A stretch of 64,000 nucleotides of DNA from Tepidanaerobacter syntrophicus (GTDB lineage Bacteria; Bacillota; Thermosediminibacteria; Thermosediminibacterales; Tepidanaerobacteraceae), in assembly GCF_001485475.2 (NCBI RefSeq), contig NZ_DF977001.1:372001-436000 (forward strand), read 5' to 3'. The notes beneath the pieces were generated by a model. That model saw only the letters and a program-made list of their open reading frames with translations. It searched no databases and was not told where the DNA came from. Below, piece by piece: positions 24,596-32,970 of this stretch; position 1 is the first letter of the stretch; each line of letters begins with the position of its first letter. The position numbers were made by a program, and so were the translations under genes.

Positions 24596-24887
24596 TATTA
24601 TCCCCCTCTTGATTTTTTTGATAATAGCAGGCAACTTTAATTCGCTATATCGGCAAATCATCACCTCTTTCCCGCAAAAAGATATTCTTTGTAATTTAGA
24701 TTTTATTACCATTCTAATAACAATTCTGATATCATCTAAATTATATAGTGAAACTACTCATAAGGCAATAAAAAGTTAATTTGCATGCCACTAAACTCCA
24801 ACTTTTTTTGAGTTATTGTATTATAAAATCTTGCAGGGTTTTTTATTTTTTTCACGTCTTTATAAATAGGGCGGAAGGAGGGGAGCA

Positions 24888-25442
24888 ATGGATCATGATG
24901 CAAAGCTTGTTCAAGAATGCCTTCTCGGCAATGAAGATGCATTCTTTGAAATCGTAGAAGCTTACAAAGGATATGTTTTTGCAATTATTTTAAATTTTAT
25001 AAAAGACTCTTACATAGCTGAGGACATTGCCCAGGAAGTGTTTTTGCAGGTCTACCGCTCTCTTCCTCAATTTAAAAATAAGAATTTCAAGGCATGGATT
25101 GGGAAAATTGCTGTAAATAAAGCTATCGACTTTAAGAGAACTCAAAAGAAATTTTATGAAAATGAAGTTATGCAGGAAAAAGAATCAATTTCAATAGCAG
25201 AAAATAAAATACCAACACCTGAAGATGCCCTGCTTGATAAAGAGCAAAAAACTAAGGTAGATGAAGCTGTGGCAGGCCTTCCGGAAATTTACGGCAGAGT
25301 CCTTAGAAAATATTATTTTGAGGGTAAAACTTATCAGCAGATAGCATTAGAAGAAAATATTACCGTAAAAGCGGTTGAATCAAGATTGTATAGAGCAAAA
25401 AAACTCTTTAAAAAAAGTTGGGGGAGGGAGAATATAACATGA
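24888..25442 (+). CDS. ECF-type RNA polymerase sigma factor
   Basis: A 184-residue sigma-70 family factor of the extracytoplasmic-function group. Region 2 is clear (VEAYKGYVFAIILNFIKDSY, EDIAQEVFLQVY) and region 4 has YQQIALEENITVKAVESRLYRAKK. ATG follows GGAAGGAGGGG. Its stop overlaps the anti-sigma start (ATGA, 25439-25442), showing translational coupling. A CACGTC hexamer at 24853-24858 after a GGGTT block might be an ECF-type autoregulated promoter, but this is weak. Confidence 0.94.
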   Translation: MDHDAKLVQECLLGNEDAFFEIVEAYKGYVFAIILNFIKDSYIAEDIAQEVFLQVYRSLPQFKNKNFKAWIGKIAVNKAIDFKRTQKKFYENEVMQEKESISIAENKIPTPEDALLDKEQKTKVDEAVAGLPEIYGRVLRKYYFEGKTYQQIALEENITVKAVESRLYRAKKLFKKSWGRENIT

Positions 25443-25900
25443 AACATTACAGCAAGGAAGAACTAGCAAGTTACAAAGCAGGCACTCTTTCCGAAAAAGA
25501 TTCGGATATTCTCGAAGAACACCTTACAAAGTGCGATATGTGCTGCGAGATGTTTTTATCGATGATTTATAATGAGGAGATACGCCAAGCCCAAAGCAAA
25601 ATTTCTCTTGATTTTCCAACAAAGGTACTGTGTAAAGTAAAAAAACAGCGCAAAGTGGAGCCTGTTTGTAAAAAGAAGGTTGAGATCACAAGAAAAAGAA
25701 ATCTTTTCATGTATTACATCGCAGCCTCCATAGTTACATTTATGCTGATGAACTTTGGAATGTTCAATAAGATTGCAAACATTGTACCTGTAGCAAATGC
25801 CACGTCTTACCGAGCAGAGTGCAGTATGAATATAGATTTTCCAGAAAAAATAGTCAGTGGAGCACATGAATGGATTCAAAATTTTGAGGAATATAAGTAA
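25439..25900 (+). CDS. Anti-sigma factor with zinc-finger (zf-HC2) domain
   Basis: A 153-residue membrane-bound anti-sigma factor. The N-terminal cytoplasmic domain has the zinc-binding pattern EEHLTKCDMCCEMF (His-x3-Cys-x2-Cys) at 32-45, followed by a basic linker and one membrane helix at about 95-115 (FMYYIAASIVTFMLMNF). A short external part ends the protein. It should hold the ECF sigma factor inactive until an envelope signal arrives. Start ATG overlaps the sigma stop; GGGAGGGAG lies upstream. Confidence 0.9.
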   Translation: MKHYSKEELASYKAGTLSEKDSDILEEHLTKCDMCCEMFLSMIYNEEIRQAQSKISLDFPTKVLCKVKKQRKVEPVCKKKVEITRKRNLFMYYIAASIVTFMLMNFGMFNKIANIVPVANATSYRAECSMNIDFPEKIVSGAHEWIQNFEEYK

Positions 25901-25915
25901 AGGAGAATTTAAACA

Positions 25916-26737
25916 GTGAATAAAAAAAGTAAACTTGTAACATTTATACTATCTTTTATTCCCGGCCTGGCTCATATTTACCTTGGATACCTTGACAGGG
26001 CATTTGTCTTTTTTCTTCTTTTCTTCGGTATAATACTGGGCACGGGAGGGCTAGCCCTTGTCTTGCATCAACATGAATTTATATTTATTTTGGGTTTACT
26101 GCTCCCCATAATATGGCTTATTTCATTGGTAGATGCTATCTCTTTAGCCGATAAGTCAGGATATAACGGCAATAATTCCGAAATACCGCAAGGAGAAAAG
26201 GAAGAAGTAAAAAGTTTTAAAGATGAAAATAAAAAAGTTATAGCGGTAGGTCTTTCGGTTATACCCGGAGCAGGCCACATGTACTTGGGCCTTCAAAGAG
26301 AAGGCCTGATATTGATGAGTATGTTTTTCTTTGACATTTTTTTGATGAGCTGGCTTAACATGAGTTTTTTCTTGTTCCTTTTACCTGTTATATGGTTTTA
26401 CAGCATATTTGACACGCTCCACAGCCTTGAAGGAAAATCGGAGGAATACCGTACAGACAGTTACCTTTTTTCCTTACTTGACAACAATCCCAAAATTGTC
26501 GGCTGGAGCCTTATAGGACTTGGCATATTAGCTACATTTAACAGGATAATCATGCCGCTTTTGCCATGGAGGTTTCAGAGTTATTTGCAAACGATAATTG
26601 TAGCCGCAATTTTAATCGCAACAGGTATAAGGTTGCTAAAAGGTCCTAAGGAAAACAGTGAAAATACCGAGAAAGATCATGATTGTGATGATTATCTTGA
26701 AGAAAGAAGTGAAGATACATGCAGCAAAGAAGAGTAG
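25916..26737 (+). CDS. Polytopic membrane protein with two TM2-like units, function unknown
   Basis: A 273-residue integral membrane protein starting with GTG after AAAGGAG. It contains two copies of a TM2-like element, IPGLAHIYLGYLDRAF (about 15-30) and IPGAGHMYLGLQREGL (about 117-132), each followed by hydrophobic helices, then two more helices and a highly acidic, Cys-containing cytoplasmic tail. No enzymatic motif. It is the third gene of the ECF operon, so it likely belongs to the envelope-stress response. Confidence 0.82.
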   Translation: MNKKSKLVTFILSFIPGLAHIYLGYLDRAFVFFLLFFGIILGTGGLALVLHQHEFIFILGLLLPIIWLISLVDAISLADKSGYNGNNSEIPQGEKEEVKSFKDENKKVIAVGLSVIPGAGHMYLGLQREGLILMSMFFFDIFLMSWLNMSFFLFLLPVIWFYSIFDTLHSLEGKSEEYRTDSYLFSLLDNNPKIVGWSLIGLGILATFNRIIMPLLPWRFQSYLQTIIVAAILIATGIRLLKGPKENSENTEKDHDCDDYLEERSEDTCSKEE

Positions 26738-27639
26738 GCACTTTTACAATGGGCATAGTACTTATATTTTTTGGATTTATTTTGCTCATATCACAGCTCA
26801 AGACACAAAATGCTGCAATTATATTAATAAAAGGCTGGCCGTTGATCCTGGTTCTTTTAGGTCTAGAAGTTTTATGGCGCTACTATACTTTAAAAGATGA
26901 ACAAACCAAAATAAAGTATGATATCCTCAGCATAATTATAATTGGCGCAATATGTGCTACAAGTCTGGGATTGTACGTTTTTACTCAGGTCGGTGTCGTT
27001 TCTCGTATATCGGATATGGTTTTAAATCAAAGCTATAAGATGGATGCTAAAGTCAGCGAATTTATAGTAGATGATACAGTAAAAAAATTAGTTATAGACG
27101 CATCAGGCCTACAGCTTAATGTCAGAACGTCACAGAATAATAAAGTTACCGCGCAGGCTAAGGCTTGTATAAGGGCAAATTCAAAGGAAAAAGCTCAAGA
27201 GCTTCTGCAAGAGCAAGAAGTCGTCTATGAAAAGGAAGGAAATACTGTACATATGTCGTTTAACCGCCCAATTTCCGGGAATATCAGTGTTAACGAATAT
27301 GATATTATTGTTCCCGCAAACCTGGAGGTCGAAGTTTATGAAACATCTGCTATAAAATTTATATGTCAGCAAATCCAGTCTGACTGGTATATATTTGATA
27401 CAGGCAATGTAGATATAACTATTTCTGAGAATACAAATGTAAAACTTATTGCTTTAGTTGAAAATCAAGAATCACTGATGGGAAATGTCGATTGGGATAT
27501 TGACGATCAAGACCCATCCGGCAACAAGGATCTTCCCGGCAATAGCAAAAGCCTTAGGTATGAGGCGACCTTCGGCAGCGGTAAAAATAATATTTATATA
27601 CTCGAATCCGGTGATATAACAGCAAATAAGTTGTTGTAA
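26719..27639 (+). CDS. LiaF-like membrane protein
   Basis: A 306-residue protein overlapping the previous gene by 19 bp. Four short hydrophobic helices in the first 100 residues with the DUF5668/LiaF-type motif (GIVLIFFGFILLISQL, WPLILVLLGLEVLWRY), then an extracytoplasmic beta-rich region (about 115-306) resembling DUF4097/toastrack domains. LiaF-type proteins restrain cell-envelope stress signalling in Bacillus. Fourth gene of the ECF operon. The assignment rests on topology and a few motifs. Confidence 0.75.
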   Translation: MQQRRVGTFTMGIVLIFFGFILLISQLKTQNAAIILIKGWPLILVLLGLEVLWRYYTLKDEQTKIKYDILSIIIIGAICATSLGLYVFTQVGVVSRISDMVLNQSYKMDAKVSEFIVDDTVKKLVIDASGLQLNVRTSQNNKVTAQAKACIRANSKEKAQELLQEQEVVYEKEGNTVHMSFNRPISGNISVNEYDIIVPANLEVEVYETSAIKFICQQIQSDWYIFDTGNVDITISENTNVKLIALVENQESLMGNVDWDIDDQDPSGNKDLPGNSKSLRYEATFGSGKNNIYILESGDITANKLL

Positions 27640-27699
27640 CAACTATAAAACTTTACCAATTTTTTCGTCTTCCTCTTTATAGGTAAAAGATATATTCTG

Positions 27700-27733
27700 A
27701 AGATAGGTTAATTTTAAGTAACCTATCTTTATT
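27700..27733 (+). terminator. Terminator of the ECF operon
   Basis: AAGATAGGTTA (27700-27710) pairs perfectly with TAACCTATCTT (27719-27729), followed by TATTTAT. Confidence 0.75.
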
Positions 27734-27862
27734 TATAAACTTAAGTTTGTAAGGCTCATAAAAATCACTTGACTAAATGAATTATGCTTATATTCCTTCG
27801 GATTACCTTGCAATAACATAATACAGCAAATATAATAATTATAACAGTGCGACACTGAGTTT

Positions 27863-28342
27863 GTGTTTTTAAATTATAACAATTGGAATGTTTTTAAAGC
27901 AGAAGGGAATGATAACAGATTGTTTGATTTAGATGAATGTGTAGCCTTTATTACTAATAAAGCCGCTAAAAAGATGGCAGATGCTTTCAACGAAAGGTTA
28001 AAATCTCTGGGCACTACTCGAGTTCAGTGGACCGCTTTATATTACCTGGGTAAATATGACGGGATAAGTCAAAAAGAGTTAGCTGAAAAAATGAATATTA
28101 AAAGTTCAACTGTAGCTAGACTAATCGATCGTATGGAAAATGACAATCTTGTAATAAGATTGGAGGATCCAGAAGATAGGCGTGCCATAAAGCTCGCACT
28201 AACTGAGAAAGGCAAAGAATTGAGAGAAAAACTGCTTCCGGAAGGGGAAAAGATGAGTAAAATTTTTGCTAGCGGTTTAACCGATGAGGAAATTGAAATA
28301 TTTTTAAAGGTTATCAATAAAATGGTGGAGAATATCAGTTAA
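27863..28342 (+). CDS. MarR-family transcriptional regulator
   Basis: A MarR-type winged-helix repressor, 159 residues from GTG at 27863, or 140 residues from TTG at 27920, which has AGAAGGGA upstream and gives the more usual length; neither start is certain. The core is clear: ISQKELAEKMNIKSSTVARL is the recognition region and LEDPEDRRAIKLALTEKG the wing. The next gene encodes an AhpD-like protein preceded by a 15-bp perfect inverted repeat over the promoter, probably the binding site of this regulator. Confidence 0.9.
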   Translation: MFLNYNNWNVFKAEGNDNRLFDLDECVAFITNKAAKKMADAFNERLKSLGTTRVQWTALYYLGKYDGISQKELAEKMNIKSSTVARLIDRMENDNLVIRLEDPEDRRAIKLALTEKGKELREKLLPEGEKMSKIFASGLTDEEIEIFLKVINKMVENIS

Positions 28343-28369
28343 AAACTCAAAAATCTTCAAAATAAGAAG

Positions 28370-28398
28370 TTGACGTTTTATATAATAGTTGCTATACT
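28370..28398 (+). promoter_or_regulatory. Promoter of the AhpD-like gene
   Basis: TTGACG (28370-28375), 17 bp, TATACT (28393-28398). The -10 overlaps the left arm of the operator-like inverted repeat. Confidence 0.75.
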
Positions 28399-28422
28399 AA
28401 TAATTGATATAGCAACTATTAT
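28382..28422. promoter_or_regulatory. Candidate MarR operator, 15-bp perfect inverted repeat
   Basis: ATAATAGTTGCTATA (28382-28396) and TATAGCAACTATTAT (28408-28422) are exact reverse complements, separated by 11 bp. They bracket the -10 and transcription start, so binding would repress. Confidence 0.75.
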
Positions 28423-28442
28423 ATTTTCAGGAGGCTGTATAA

Positions 28443-28799
28443 ATGTCAAAAACACCGCGTGAGTATCTCAACGAGTTTACCCAAGGATTAAACGATCTTG
28501 CTAAGACCAACAGGGATAATGTAAAGTCTTTTATGAATCTTCTCGGAGTCACATATAAACCGGGAGCATTAGATACCAAAACGAAGGAGCTTATGAGTGT
28601 TGCTATTGCAGCTTATAACCGCTGTGAATATTGCATAACTTACCATGTTTACAAAGCACTCGAAGCAGGTGCCACTCGTGAAGAAATTATGGAAGCTGCA
28701 ATGGTAGCCGTGGCTTTTGGAGGCGGTCCTTCAATGGCCTATAGCGTATCATTGCTCAAAGCTTCAATTGATGAATTTGAACCGGATTTTAAGAAATAA
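28443..28799 (+). CDS. Carboxymuconolactone decarboxylase/AhpD-family protein
   Basis: A 118-residue all-helical protein of the CMD/AhpD family. The active-site pattern is present: RCEYCITYHVYKAL, with Cys-x2-Cys and a His three residues on, as in alkylhydroperoxidase D, and GATREEIMEAAMVA after it. Such proteins act in thiol-dependent peroxide or electrophile defence. ATG follows CAGGAGGC. Controlled by the palindromic promoter just upstream and followed by a terminator, so it is monocistronic. Confidence 0.92.
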   Translation: MSKTPREYLNEFTQGLNDLAKTNRDNVKSFMNLLGVTYKPGALDTKTKELMSVAIAAYNRCEYCITYHVYKALEAGATREEIMEAAMVAVAFGGGPSMAYSVSLLKASIDEFEPDFKK

Positions 28800-28829
28800 A
28801 TACGAATTAATAATGATTTTAAATCAAAT

Positions 28830-28862
28830 AAAAGACACTGACTATATCTTCAGTGTCTTTTA
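28830..28862 (+). terminator. Rho-independent terminator of the AhpD-like gene
   Basis: AAAAGACACTGA and TCAGTGTCTTTT form a perfect 12-bp stem with a T-rich end. Confidence 0.8.
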
Positions 28863-28951
28863 TTTTGACCGCAAATATAACTTATTTGTTGCTTAAATTT
28901 GAGATTGCAGTGTAATGATAAACTGGGAAATTATTTTAATGTAAAGCCTTT

Positions 28952-30052
28952 CTAAAAAGATTTTTCAGGAAGGCAGCGCCGTTGTATAACACCACCGCCT
29001 AAAACTACATCGCCTTTATAAAATACTGCTGATTGGCCGGGAGTAACGGCTTTTTGGGGATTTTCAAAAATGACTTTTACCGTATCGCCATTAAGTGGTA
29101 TGATTTCGGCCGGCTTTTCGATAAAATTGTACCTTATTTTTACATTTGCATTAAACTTTTCACAAGGTATATCTATTGATACCCAGTTAGTTTGACTTGC
29201 TACAAATTCCTTTGTATAAAGGTCTTTTTCGTCCCCTAGAACTACGGCATTATTCTCGGCATCTATATCGACTACATAAAGAGGCTTACCGGCAGATATG
29301 CCCAGGCCCTTCCTCTGGCCTATCGTGTAAAACGGAATACCCTTATGCTTTCCTATTATCTTGCCATTTGTATCTGTAAATGGTCCTTCTTTGATTTTAT
29401 CCGGGGCTTTCTTATATAGAAAGTCACGGTAATTGGTATCGATAAAACAAATCTCTTGGCTGTCTGGTTTATCCGAAACAGATAAGCCTATTTTTTGAGC
29501 TATTTGGCGAATTTCCTTTTTTGTATAATTGCCCAGCGGAAAAAGGACATGCTCAAGCTGCTGCTGAGTCAAGCCATATAAAACATAAGATTGGTCCTTA
29601 TCGCTGTCGACAGATTTTTTTAAAATATATCGGCTTAGAGCATCATCATATTCTACCCTGGCATAATGACCGGTTGCAAGATAAAAAGCATCAAGTTTAA
29701 AAGCTTCTTTTAGAAGTTCGGTAAATTTTAGATATTTGTTGCAAACAATGCAAGGGTTTGGCGTTTTGCCGGATAAATACTCGCTTATAAAATACTTTAT
29801 GACTTTTTCATTAAAGCAGTGCTTCAGATTTACCACATAATGCGGTATGCCCAGATTTTTTGCTACAAGTCGTGCGTCCTGCACAGCTTCGGTGGAGCAG
29901 CTGCCTTCTTTAGCTTTGCTTTTGCCCGATGCATCATCAAATATTTGCATAGTTATTCCGATTACTTCATATCCCTGCTCTTTTAGCAGATATGCGCAGA
30001 CAGAACTGTCTACTCCCCCGCTCATCGCTACTGCAACTTTATTTTTGTTCAA
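28952..30052 (-). CDS. mnmA: tRNA-specific 2-thiouridylase MnmA
   Basis: A 366-residue enzyme that thiolates U34 of tRNA(Lys, Glu, Gln) with sulfur passed from the cysteine desulfurase encoded in the same operon. PP-loop SGGVDSS (11-17) binds ATP; the catalytic Cys pair lies in NPCIVC (about 105) and DSQEICFI (about 205). Length is normal. Start is TTG at 30052, with AGGGG six bases upstream, two bases beyond the iscU stop. Last gene of iscR-iscS-iscU-mnmA. Confidence 0.96.
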   Translation of the reverse strand: MNKNKVAVAMSGGVDSSVCAYLLKEQGYEVIGITMQIFDDASGKSKAKEGSCSTEAVQDARLVAKNLGIPHYVVNLKHCFNEKVIKYFISEYLSGKTPNPCIVCNKYLKFTELLKEAFKLDAFYLATGHYARVEYDDALSRYILKKSVDSDKDQSYVLYGLTQQQLEHVLFPLGNYTKKEIRQIAQKIGLSVSDKPDSQEICFIDTNYRDFLYKKAPDKIKEGPFTDTNGKIIGKHKGIPFYTIGQRKGLGISAGKPLYVVDIDAENNAVVLGDEKDLYTKEFVASQTNWVSIDIPCEKFNANVKIRYNFIEKPAEIIPLNGDTVKVIFENPQKAVTPGQSAVFYKGDVVLGGGVIQRRCLPEKSF

Positions 30053-30054
30053 TA

Positions 30055-30423
30055 TTAACCCCTACTTTTTTTATAATCATTTATCGCTTCCTTAAGCGCG
30101 TCTGCAGCAAGATTTGAACAATGCATTTTTACAGGCGGCAGGCCTCCAAGGGCTTCAGCCACTTGTTTATTGCTTATCTTTAATGCTTCATCAATGGTTT
30201 TACCTTTAACCATTTCAGTTACCATACTGCTGGTAGCAATAGCGGCACCACAGCCAAAGGTTTTAAATTTAATATCTTCAATAACGTTGTCCTTCACCTT
30301 TATATATATCTGCATTATATCACCGCACACCGGATTTCCAACTGTTCCGACACCGTCAGCGTCCGAAATTTCTCCTACATTGCGCGGATTTGAAAAATGA
30401 TCCATAACTTTTTCATTATACAT
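30055..30423 (-). CDS. iscU: Fe-S cluster scaffold protein IscU/NifU-like
   Basis: A 122-residue scaffold on which [2Fe-2S]/[4Fe-4S] clusters are built. The three cluster-binding Cys are in GNPVCGD (about 37), FGCGAAIATSS (about 63) and KMHCSNLA (about 105). ATG at 30423 follows AAAGGAGC and lies 8 bp inside the end of iscS. The upstream extension is in the desulfurase frame overlap and has no ribosome site. Confidence 0.96.
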   Translation of the reverse strand: MYNEKVMDHFSNPRNVGEISDADGVGTVGNPVCGDIMQIYIKVKDNVIEDIKFKTFGCGAAIATSSMVTEMVKGKTIDEALKISNKQVAEALGGLPPVKMHCSNLAADALKEAINDYKKSRG

Positions 30424-31606
30424 TTTTAGGTTGCTCCTTTCTTTTGGCAAAAAGCGGTGACATCTGCCGAAGTTTATTTATTATACTCGGCAAAACCTCC
30501 AACACATAATCCACGTCTTCCTCACTGTTTTCTCTGCCAAGTGTCAATCGCAAAGAACCATGAGCTATTTCGTGAGGTAAGCCAATAGCCAAAAGCACAT
30601 GTGAAGGGTCTAATGATCCGGATGTGCATGCAGAGCCGCTAGATGCGCAAATGCCTTTCATATCAAGATTTAAGAGTATGGATTCGCCTTCAATAAATTC
30701 AAAAGATATATTGACATTGTGAGGCAGTCTTAATGTCGGGTGCCCATTTAATCTAGTATATGGAATTGTGTTTAAAATTCCTTGCATTAGTCTATCTCTA
30801 AGCAAAGTAAGTCTTTCATATTGCTCTTGCTGCTCGCATTCGGCAAGCTCTGCCGCTTTGCCGAAGCCGACAATCCCTGCTATATTTTCCGTGCCTGCTC
30901 TGCGGCTGCTTTCCTGGGCTCCGCCCGTCATAAATGGAGCAATGCGAGTGCCTTTTCTTATATAAAGAGCCCCTACGCCTTTTGGACCGTAGATTTTGTG
31001 CGCGGACATACTCAGTAAATCAACACCCAAATTATTTACATTTACAGGAATTTTGCCTGCCGTCTGAACAGCGTCAGTGTGAAAAATAATTTCGGGATTT
31101 TTTTGTTTAATTATTTTGGCAATTTCATTTATCGGCTGTATCGTTCCAATTTCATTGTTGGCATGCATAATAGAAACCAAAATTGTTTCATCGGTTATCG
31201 CATCTGCTACATCCTTAACATTTATTAATCCGTCTTTATCTACCGGTAAATATGTTATTTTAAATCCTTGCTTTTCCAAATCCCGGCATGTATACAAAAC
31301 AGCATGATGTTCTACAGACGAGGTGATAACGTGTTTACCTTTCTTTACATTTGCGGATACAGCTCCTCTTAAAGCCCAGTTGTCGGATTCTGTTCCACCC
31401 GAAGTAAAGAAAATTTCTTCGGTATTCGCTCCTATTAATTGTGCAACATTTTTCCTGCTTTCCTCAAGTGCTTCTTTTGCTTCTCTTCCATAGGAATATA
31501 TTGTAGATGCGTTTCCGAATTTTTGCGTAAAATAAGGAAGCATCGCCTCTAAAACTTCAGATCTTACAGGAGTAGTCGCTGCATTATCTAAATATGTTCT
31601 CTTCAA
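30416..31606 (-). CDS. iscS: Cysteine desulfurase (IscS/NifS type)
   Basis: A 396-residue PLP enzyme that removes sulfur from cysteine for Fe-S clusters and thiolated tRNA. The PLP lysine is in MSAHKIYGPKG; the active-site Cys in SSGSACTSGS near residue 325, in a long group I-type loop. The start is TTG at 31606 (giving LKRTYLDNAATTP, the conserved N-terminus), with AGGAGATGG seven bases before it. A longer reading from 31669 adds 21 residues not typical of the family. Confidence 0.95.
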   Translation of the reverse strand: MKRTYLDNAATTPVRSEVLEAMLPYFTQKFGNASTIYSYGREAKEALEESRKNVAQLIGANTEEIFFTSGGTESDNWALRGAVSANVKKGKHVITSSVEHHAVLYTCRDLEKQGFKITYLPVDKDGLINVKDVADAITDETILVSIMHANNEIGTIQPINEIAKIIKQKNPEIIFHTDAVQTAGKIPVNVNNLGVDLLSMSAHKIYGPKGVGALYIRKGTRIAPFMTGGAQESSRRAGTENIAGIVGFGKAAELAECEQQEQYERLTLLRDRLMQGILNTIPYTRLNGHPTLRLPHNVNISFEFIEGESILLNLDMKGICASSGSACTSGSLDPSHVLLAIGLPHEIAHGSLRLTLGRENSEEDVDYVLEVLPSIINKLRQMSPLFAKRKEQPKNV

Positions 31607-31687
31607 TTTACCATCTCCTATATTCGTTCTAATTAATCCGGCCATATTTGCAAGCTGCTGCTTATGCAAGGTAAATTCCTTCGAATT

Positions 31688-32116
31688 CTACGGCTCATTT
31701 TTGTTTGATATTTCATGACACATATCCCAAAGAGTAATAGAATCAATGGTTTTAATTATACTGTCCCTTATTTTTTCCCACACTATTCGCGTTATGCAGC
31801 TATCATATTTTTCGCACTCTGCAGCATCCTGTTCCAGCACGCAGTCCACCAGCCCAATGGGTCCTTCCAGTGCTCTAAGCACATCACCCACAGTGATTTT
31901 TGAAGGCTCCCTCGTAAGTAAATACCCACCATAAGCGCCTCTTACGCTTTGCACTAAACCCTCTTTTTTTAAAATGGCCATAAGTTGTTCCAAATAAGGT
32001 TCGGAAATATCCTGACGCTCCGCAATATTTTTTAATGGTATGGGTTCATCACCATAATTTAAAGCCAAATCATACATCGCTTTTAATCCATATCGACCCT
32101 TGGTAGATAATTTCAA
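31688..32116 (-). CDS. iscR: Rrf2-family regulator (IscR-like)
   Basis: A 142-residue winged-helix regulator. MKLSTKGRYGLKAMYDLA and GAYGGYLLTREP are Rrf2 hallmarks. Three Cys (92, 101, 107: DCVLEQ...CEKYDSC) match the [2Fe-2S] ligands of IscR-type members, so it probably senses cluster status and represses the isc operon that it heads. TTG start at 32116 with TTAGGAGAGA eight bases upstream. Confidence 0.92.
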   Translation of the reverse strand: MKLSTKGRYGLKAMYDLALNYGDEPIPLKNIAERQDISEPYLEQLMAILKKEGLVQSVRGAYGGYLLTREPSKITVGDVLRALEGPIGLVDCVLEQDAAECEKYDSCITRIVWEKIRDSIIKTIDSITLWDMCHEISNKNEP

Positions 32117-32163
32117 TACATGTCTCTCCTAATTCCTACTATTTTACTCGGATTTATGTTTAT

Positions 32164-32192
32164 ACTATACTCCTAAACATATAAAATGTCAA
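32164..32192 (-). promoter_or_regulatory. Promoter of the isc operon
   Basis: TTGACA (32192-32187), 17 bp, TATAGT (32169-32164) on the minus strand. GTATAGTATAAAC around the start is a plausible Rrf2 binding site but not a confirmed one. Confidence 0.7.
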
Positions 32193-32373
32193 TACAAACA
32201 ATAAACCTGCAACCGGGGTTAGTTTGTCATGCTGCTAATTTTAAGGTTGATAAAATTTACGATAATGATAAACTAAAGATAACAACTTCGTAATTTGATG
32301 CGGGCACAGTTAAAGAATAGAAAATTGCAGGGAAAAATAAGAAAGTAAAGGGGTCAGGGAAATATCTAATTTA

Positions 32374-32955
32374 ATGCTCAAACGGCTCTTGTTTATAATA
32401 GTTCTTGTATTATTATGTTCTTTTCTGATAATTGAAAGCTTAATTATAGTCAACTCATTTTCTGATGATGATATACCTGTTGATTTTATAATAATTTTGG
32501 GTGCAGGATTATATGGCGGTGAACCGTCACCGTCTCTAAGGTATCGGCTGCAGCAAGCTTTAGAATACGCAAATAAATACCCTCAAGTGCCCATAGTAGT
32601 ATCCGGCGGTCAGGGTTCCAATGAATGGATAAGTGAAGCTGAAGCAATGCAGCGCTTTTTGGTAAAACACGGAATCAAAGAAGAAAGAATAATAAAAGAG
32701 GATCGCTCAACAAATACCGGTGAAAATTTACTTTTTACAAGAGAAGTAATTAAATATGCAGGTGAGACAGAAAGACCGAAAGTAATGATTGTAACCAGTG
32801 AATATCATATGTTTCGTTCCAAGCTCCTAGCAAGGCGATACGGATTTATCCCATATGGTATATGTGCGCCGACACCGGCATATCCCAGATATCTAAAACC
32901 TCTATACTATATACGGGAATACTTTGCTGTGATTAAATCCTTTTTCTTTGACTAA
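32374..32955 (+). CDS. DUF218/YdcF-SanA-family membrane-anchored protein
   Basis: A 193-residue protein with an N-terminal membrane anchor (4-26) and a DUF218 domain: FIIILGAGLYGGEPSP, VVSGGQGSNE, and ASEAEAM-type and STNTGENLLFTREV motifs, then TSEYHMFRS. Family members are linked to envelope polysaccharide or peptidoglycan metabolism in other bacteria, with undefined chemistry. Single gene; its ribosome site (AAAGGGGTCAGGG) is distant from the ATG. Confidence 0.88.
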   Translation: MLKRLLFIIVLVLLCSFLIIESLIIVNSFSDDDIPVDFIIILGAGLYGGEPSPSLRYRLQQALEYANKYPQVPIVVSGGQGSNEWISEAEAMQRFLVKHGIKEERIIKEDRSTNTGENLLFTREVIKYAGETERPKVMIVTSEYHMFRSKLLARRYGFIPYGICAPTPAYPRYLKPLYYIREYFAVIKSFFFD

Positions 32956-32970
32956 ATTCAGATTGCCCTA

